DNA of 6,219 nt, taken from NCBI GenBank assembly GCA_900554135.1, contig USFU01000099.1, positions 1 to 6,219 of the forward strand. The letters are read 5' to 3'. The stretch is from an uncultured Collinsella sp. GTDB lineage: Bacteria; Actinomycetota; Coriobacteriia; Coriobacteriales; Coriobacteriaceae. How positions within the stretch are numbered: the first letter of the stretch is position 1; each line of letters opens with the position of its first letter. Both the position numbers and the translations under genes were made by a program. Positions 4,292 to 6,219 of this stretch are shown here, in pieces. The notes under the pieces were generated by a model, which saw only the letters and a program-made list of their open reading frames with translations, was not told where the DNA came from and did no database searches.

Positions 4292-6073
4292 GTGACGAGC
4301 ACCGGAATCGATGAGAAGTTCATGCGCGAGGCGCTGGTGGAGGCGCGCGCCGCCGCTGCGGTGGGCGAGGTGCCGATTGGTGCCGTGGTAGTGCGCGCGG
4401 GTGAGATTGTCGCGCGGGCGCATAATCGCCGCGAGCTCGACCAGGACCCTTCGGCGCATGCCGAGTTTTCGGCCCTGTGCGCCGCCGCGCAGTCGCTCGG
4501 TCGTTGGCGCCTTTCCGATTGTACGGTCTACGTGACGCTCGAGCCCTGCTGCATGTGTGCGGGGCTTATGGTTAACGCGCGCGTGGGGCGCTGCGTGTAC
4601 GGCGCGGCTGATGCTAAAGCGGGCGCTCTGGGATCGCTATACGACCTCAATGCCGATTCGCGCCTGAATCATCGGTTTAATGTGACCGCCGGCGTCCTGG
4701 CAGACGAGTGTCGCGCGGTGCTAAGTGGTTATTTTAGTGGGCTGCGTGGCGCCGATGGTGCTGGCTGCGGTTGTGGGGCCGATCTTGAGGCACATGCCGC
4801 TCATGCCGAGGCGCTCGCGTGTGTCGAAGAAATTGCTGTTGAGGCGGTCGATTTTGGTGCCGCGTGCCGCCGGCCCCGCCGTGTGCTGCTGGCGATTGAT
4901 TCCTTTAAGGGCAGCGTTTCGAGCGCGCAGGCGGAGGAGGCCGTTGCCGAAGGTGCGCGCCGCGTGTGGCCCGATGCCCAGGTAAGCGCGCTGCCGCTGG
5001 CGGATGGCGGCGAGGGAACGCTCGATGCCGTTGCCGCGTGCGGCGGTGAGCTCTCGACCTGCGAGGCTGCAGGCCCCTTGGGCGACCGGGTGTCTGCCCG
5101 GATGCTGGTGGACGGCGAGCGCGAATCTGCTGTTATTGAGATGGCCGAGGCGGCGGGTATTGGGTATTCGCCTTGCACGGAATCGGCGGCGCTTGCGGCT
5201 TCGACCTATGGCGTGGGTGAGCTGATGCTCCGTGCGGTTCGTGGCGGGGCAAAGACTATCTATATTGGTTTGGGCGGCAGCGCCACCAACGACGGTGGCG
5301 CCGGCATGCTGCAGGCGCTGGGCGCGCACGTTGTCGATAAGCGTGGCTGCAATATCGCCCCCGGTCTCGCAGGCCTTGAACACGTGGCGAGTATCGATTT
5401 GGCACCAGCGCTTCGGGCGCTGAATGGCGCGCGCGTCGTGGTGCTTTCCGATGTCGAGAATCCGCTCGTGGGGCGTCGAGGCGCACTGGCGGTGTTTGGT
5501 GGGCAGAAGGGCTTGCCGACGGATGACGACGAGGTGTTGAGCAGGTACGACAGCTGGATGGTCGGCTATGGTCGCCTGCTCGATGCGGCAATTACCGGGG
5601 CGCGGGCTCAGGGGTTGTTGCGCGTGCCCGAGGGTGCGCGGACGTTTGGCTCGGTGCTCGGCGTGCCCGGCGCCGGCGCCGCCGGCGGCCTGGGCGCCGC
5701 GCTGCTAGCGCTCGGTGCGGAGCTGCGCTCGGGCGTGGAGACGGTGCTTGATCTGATTGAGTTTGACGAGCACGTGCGCGATGTCGACCTGGTCATAACG
5801 GGCGAGGGCAATATGGACGAGCAATCCGCTGCCGGTAAGGCGCCGGTGGGCGTGGCCCGTCGTGCGAAACGCTATGGCAAGCCGGTTGTTGCCGTCGTGG
5901 GCGGTCGTGCCGACAACCTGGATGCGGTGTATGGGCAGGGCGTCGACCTGGTTTTGCCGGTCTGCCGCAAGCCCATGGGCCTTGAGCTGGCGCTCGATCC
6001 CCAGGAAGCCACAACCAACCTCATCTGCGCCGGCGAAGCGGCCGCCCAAGCCTACGACCTTGGCCGCATCTAA
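4292..6073 (+). CDS. tadA: Fusion: tRNA adenosine(34) deaminase TadA + glycerate kinase
   Basis: One uninterrupted 593-residue frame with two complete enzymes. Residues 1-153 are TadA, which converts A34 to inosine in tRNA-Arg(ACG). They carry HAEFSAL with zinc ligand H56 and proton shuttle E58, the PCCMC zinc motif (C86, C89), VPIGAV (27-32) and DAKAGALGSLYDL (107-119). Spacing is nearly identical to E. coli TadA (H57, E59, C87, C90). After a roughly 40-residue Ala/Cys/Gly-rich linker, residues 197-593 are a glycerate kinase of the GlxK/GarK family, phosphorylating D-glycerate with ATP: DSFKGSVSS (203-211), LPLADGGEGTLDA (234-246), GLGGSATNDGGAGMLQALG (326-344), GAGAAGGLGA (460-469), DLVITGEG-MDEQS-AGK (499-516) and KPMGLE (560-565). 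The usual R in GEGR(I/L)D is N507. GTG 4292 is chosen for GGAGG (4281-4285) six bases upstream; the earlier in-frame GTG 4241 would abut the tRNA gene. No SD precedes the only plausible internal start (GTG 4883). Confidence 0.93.
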   Translation: MTSTGIDEKFMREALVEARAAAAVGEVPIGAVVVRAGEIVARAHNRRELDQDPSAHAEFSALCAAAQSLGRWRLSDCTVYVTLEPCCMCAGLMVNARVGRCVYGAADAKAGALGSLYDLNADSRLNHRFNVTAGVLADECRAVLSGYFSGLRGADGAGCGCGADLEAHAAHAEALACVEEIAVEAVDFGAACRRPRRVLLAIDSFKGSVSSAQAEEAVAEGARRVWPDAQVSALPLADGGEGTLDAVAACGGELSTCEAAGPLGDRVSARMLVDGERESAVIEMAEAAGIGYSPCTESAALAASTYGVGELMLRAVRGGAKTIYIGLGGSATNDGGAGMLQALGAHVVDKRGCNIAPGLAGLEHVASIDLAPALRALNGARVVVLSDVENPLVGRRGALAVFGGQKGLPTDDDEVLSRYDSWMVGYGRLLDAAITGARAQGLLRVPEGARTFGSVLGVPGAGAAGGLGAALLALGAELRSGVETVLDLIEFDEHVRDVDLVITGEGNMDEQSAAGKAPVGVARRAKRYGKPVVAVVGGRADNLDAVYGQGVDLVLPVCRKPMGLELALDPQEATTNLICAGEAAAQAYDLGRI

Positions 6074-6087
6074 AAGTAGTCAAAAAA

Positions 6088-6126
6088 GCCCCGTCCCAAA
6101 TTAGCTACCTTGCCCCATCGGGCGGG
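6088..6126. other. Weak hairpin or half-terminator between the fusion gene and ffs
   Basis: CCCGTCC (6090-6096) can pair with GGGCGGG (6120-6126) through one T-G wobble, but no T tract follows on the plus strand, so it is a poor terminator for the fusion gene. The preceding AAAAAAGCCCCG (6082-6093) reads on the minus strand like the 3' half and T tail of a leftward terminator. The 3' arm lies in the spacer of the SRP RNA promoter. Confidence 0.3.
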
Positions 6127-6138
6127 AGCGGGTAAGAT
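6110..6138 (+). promoter_or_regulatory. Promoter of the SRP RNA gene
   Basis: TTGCCC (6110-6115) and TAAGAT (6133-6138) are 17 bp apart, each matching consensus at four of six positions. The start of transcription is expected near 6145-6147, about 58 bases before the SRP tetraloop, which suits a small bacterial SRP RNA. Confidence 0.6.
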
Positions 6139-6145
6139 ATATCGA

Positions 6146-6219
6146 GCGCCTAGCGCGTTCGATGGGTTCGGATGACGACATGTTCCGAATCTGGTCAGGT
6201 CCGGAAGGAAGCAGCCATA
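6146..6219 (+). ncRNA. ffs: Signal recognition particle RNA (4.5S type), 3' half cut off
   Basis: The bases 6193-6217 carry the nearly invariant SRP domain IV: GGTCAGGTCC, the GGAA tetraloop at 6203-6206 closed by TCC/GGA, then GGAAGCAGCC. This region binds the Ffh M domain, and the RNP targets nascent membrane proteins to FtsY. The distance from the predicted start to the loop implies a full RNA of roughly 110 bases without an Alu domain. The 3' strand lies beyond the window. The 5' end is placed from the promoter and is uncertain by a few bases. Confidence 0.93.

Noticed and set aside
4721..5383. 220-codon minus-strand frame opposite the fusion gene
   Set aside because: Antisense shadow of conserved TadA/glycerate kinase coding sequence; low-complexity Arg/Ala-rich product with no family likeness.
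5665..5700. GGCGCC-rich internal repeats in the fusion gene
   Set aside because: They encode the conserved Gly/Ala loop of glycerate kinase (GAGAAGGLGA) and need no other explanation.
1..6219. CRISPR array, phage genes or transposase
   Set aside because: No regularly spaced repeats and no recognisable phage, integrase or transposase coding sequence on either strand.

Overview
The window looks like chromosomal DNA from a high-GC, SD-using gut actinobacterium. The GC-rich codon choice, strong GGAGG-type ribosome sites and protein styles fit the class Coriobacteriia, with Collinsella or a close relative the most likely source. This is inferred from general character, since no 16S gene or other decisive marker is present.

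Layout, left to right. A DedA-family membrane protein (231-878, +) has its own promoter and a strong terminator. After an AT-rich promoter region and a structured leader comes a stand-alone branched-chain amino acid aminotransferase, ilvE (1168-2220, +). The 578-base gap after ilvE is not empty. It holds a long imperfect RNA hairpin (possible small RNA or 3' UTR element), a strong rightward terminator, a 213-bp element bounded by 30-bp imperfect inverted repeats, and the leftward terminator of a lemA gene (2799-3350, -). LemA is transcribed away from a TetR-family regulator (3563-4147, +), and their shared intergenic region carries promoters and possible operators. A tRNA-Ser(UGA) gene on the minus strand (4151-4240) ends 3 bp from the regulator's stop codon. 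Diverging from the tRNA is one uninterrupted 593-codon gene (4292-6073, +) that encodes a complete tRNA adenosine deaminase (TadA) followed by a complete glycerate kinase. The right edge holds the promoter and 5' half of the SRP RNA gene (ffs), cut by the window end.

The genes do not form one pathway. Most are single-gene units involved in envelope lipid handling, amino acid metabolism, decoding and protein targeting. The most unusual item is the TadA-glycerate kinase fusion. It joins an essential wobble-modification enzyme to a carbon-metabolism kinase, with both active-site sets intact and no good internal start. Next in interest are the inverted-repeat element and the structured RNA downstream of ilvE.
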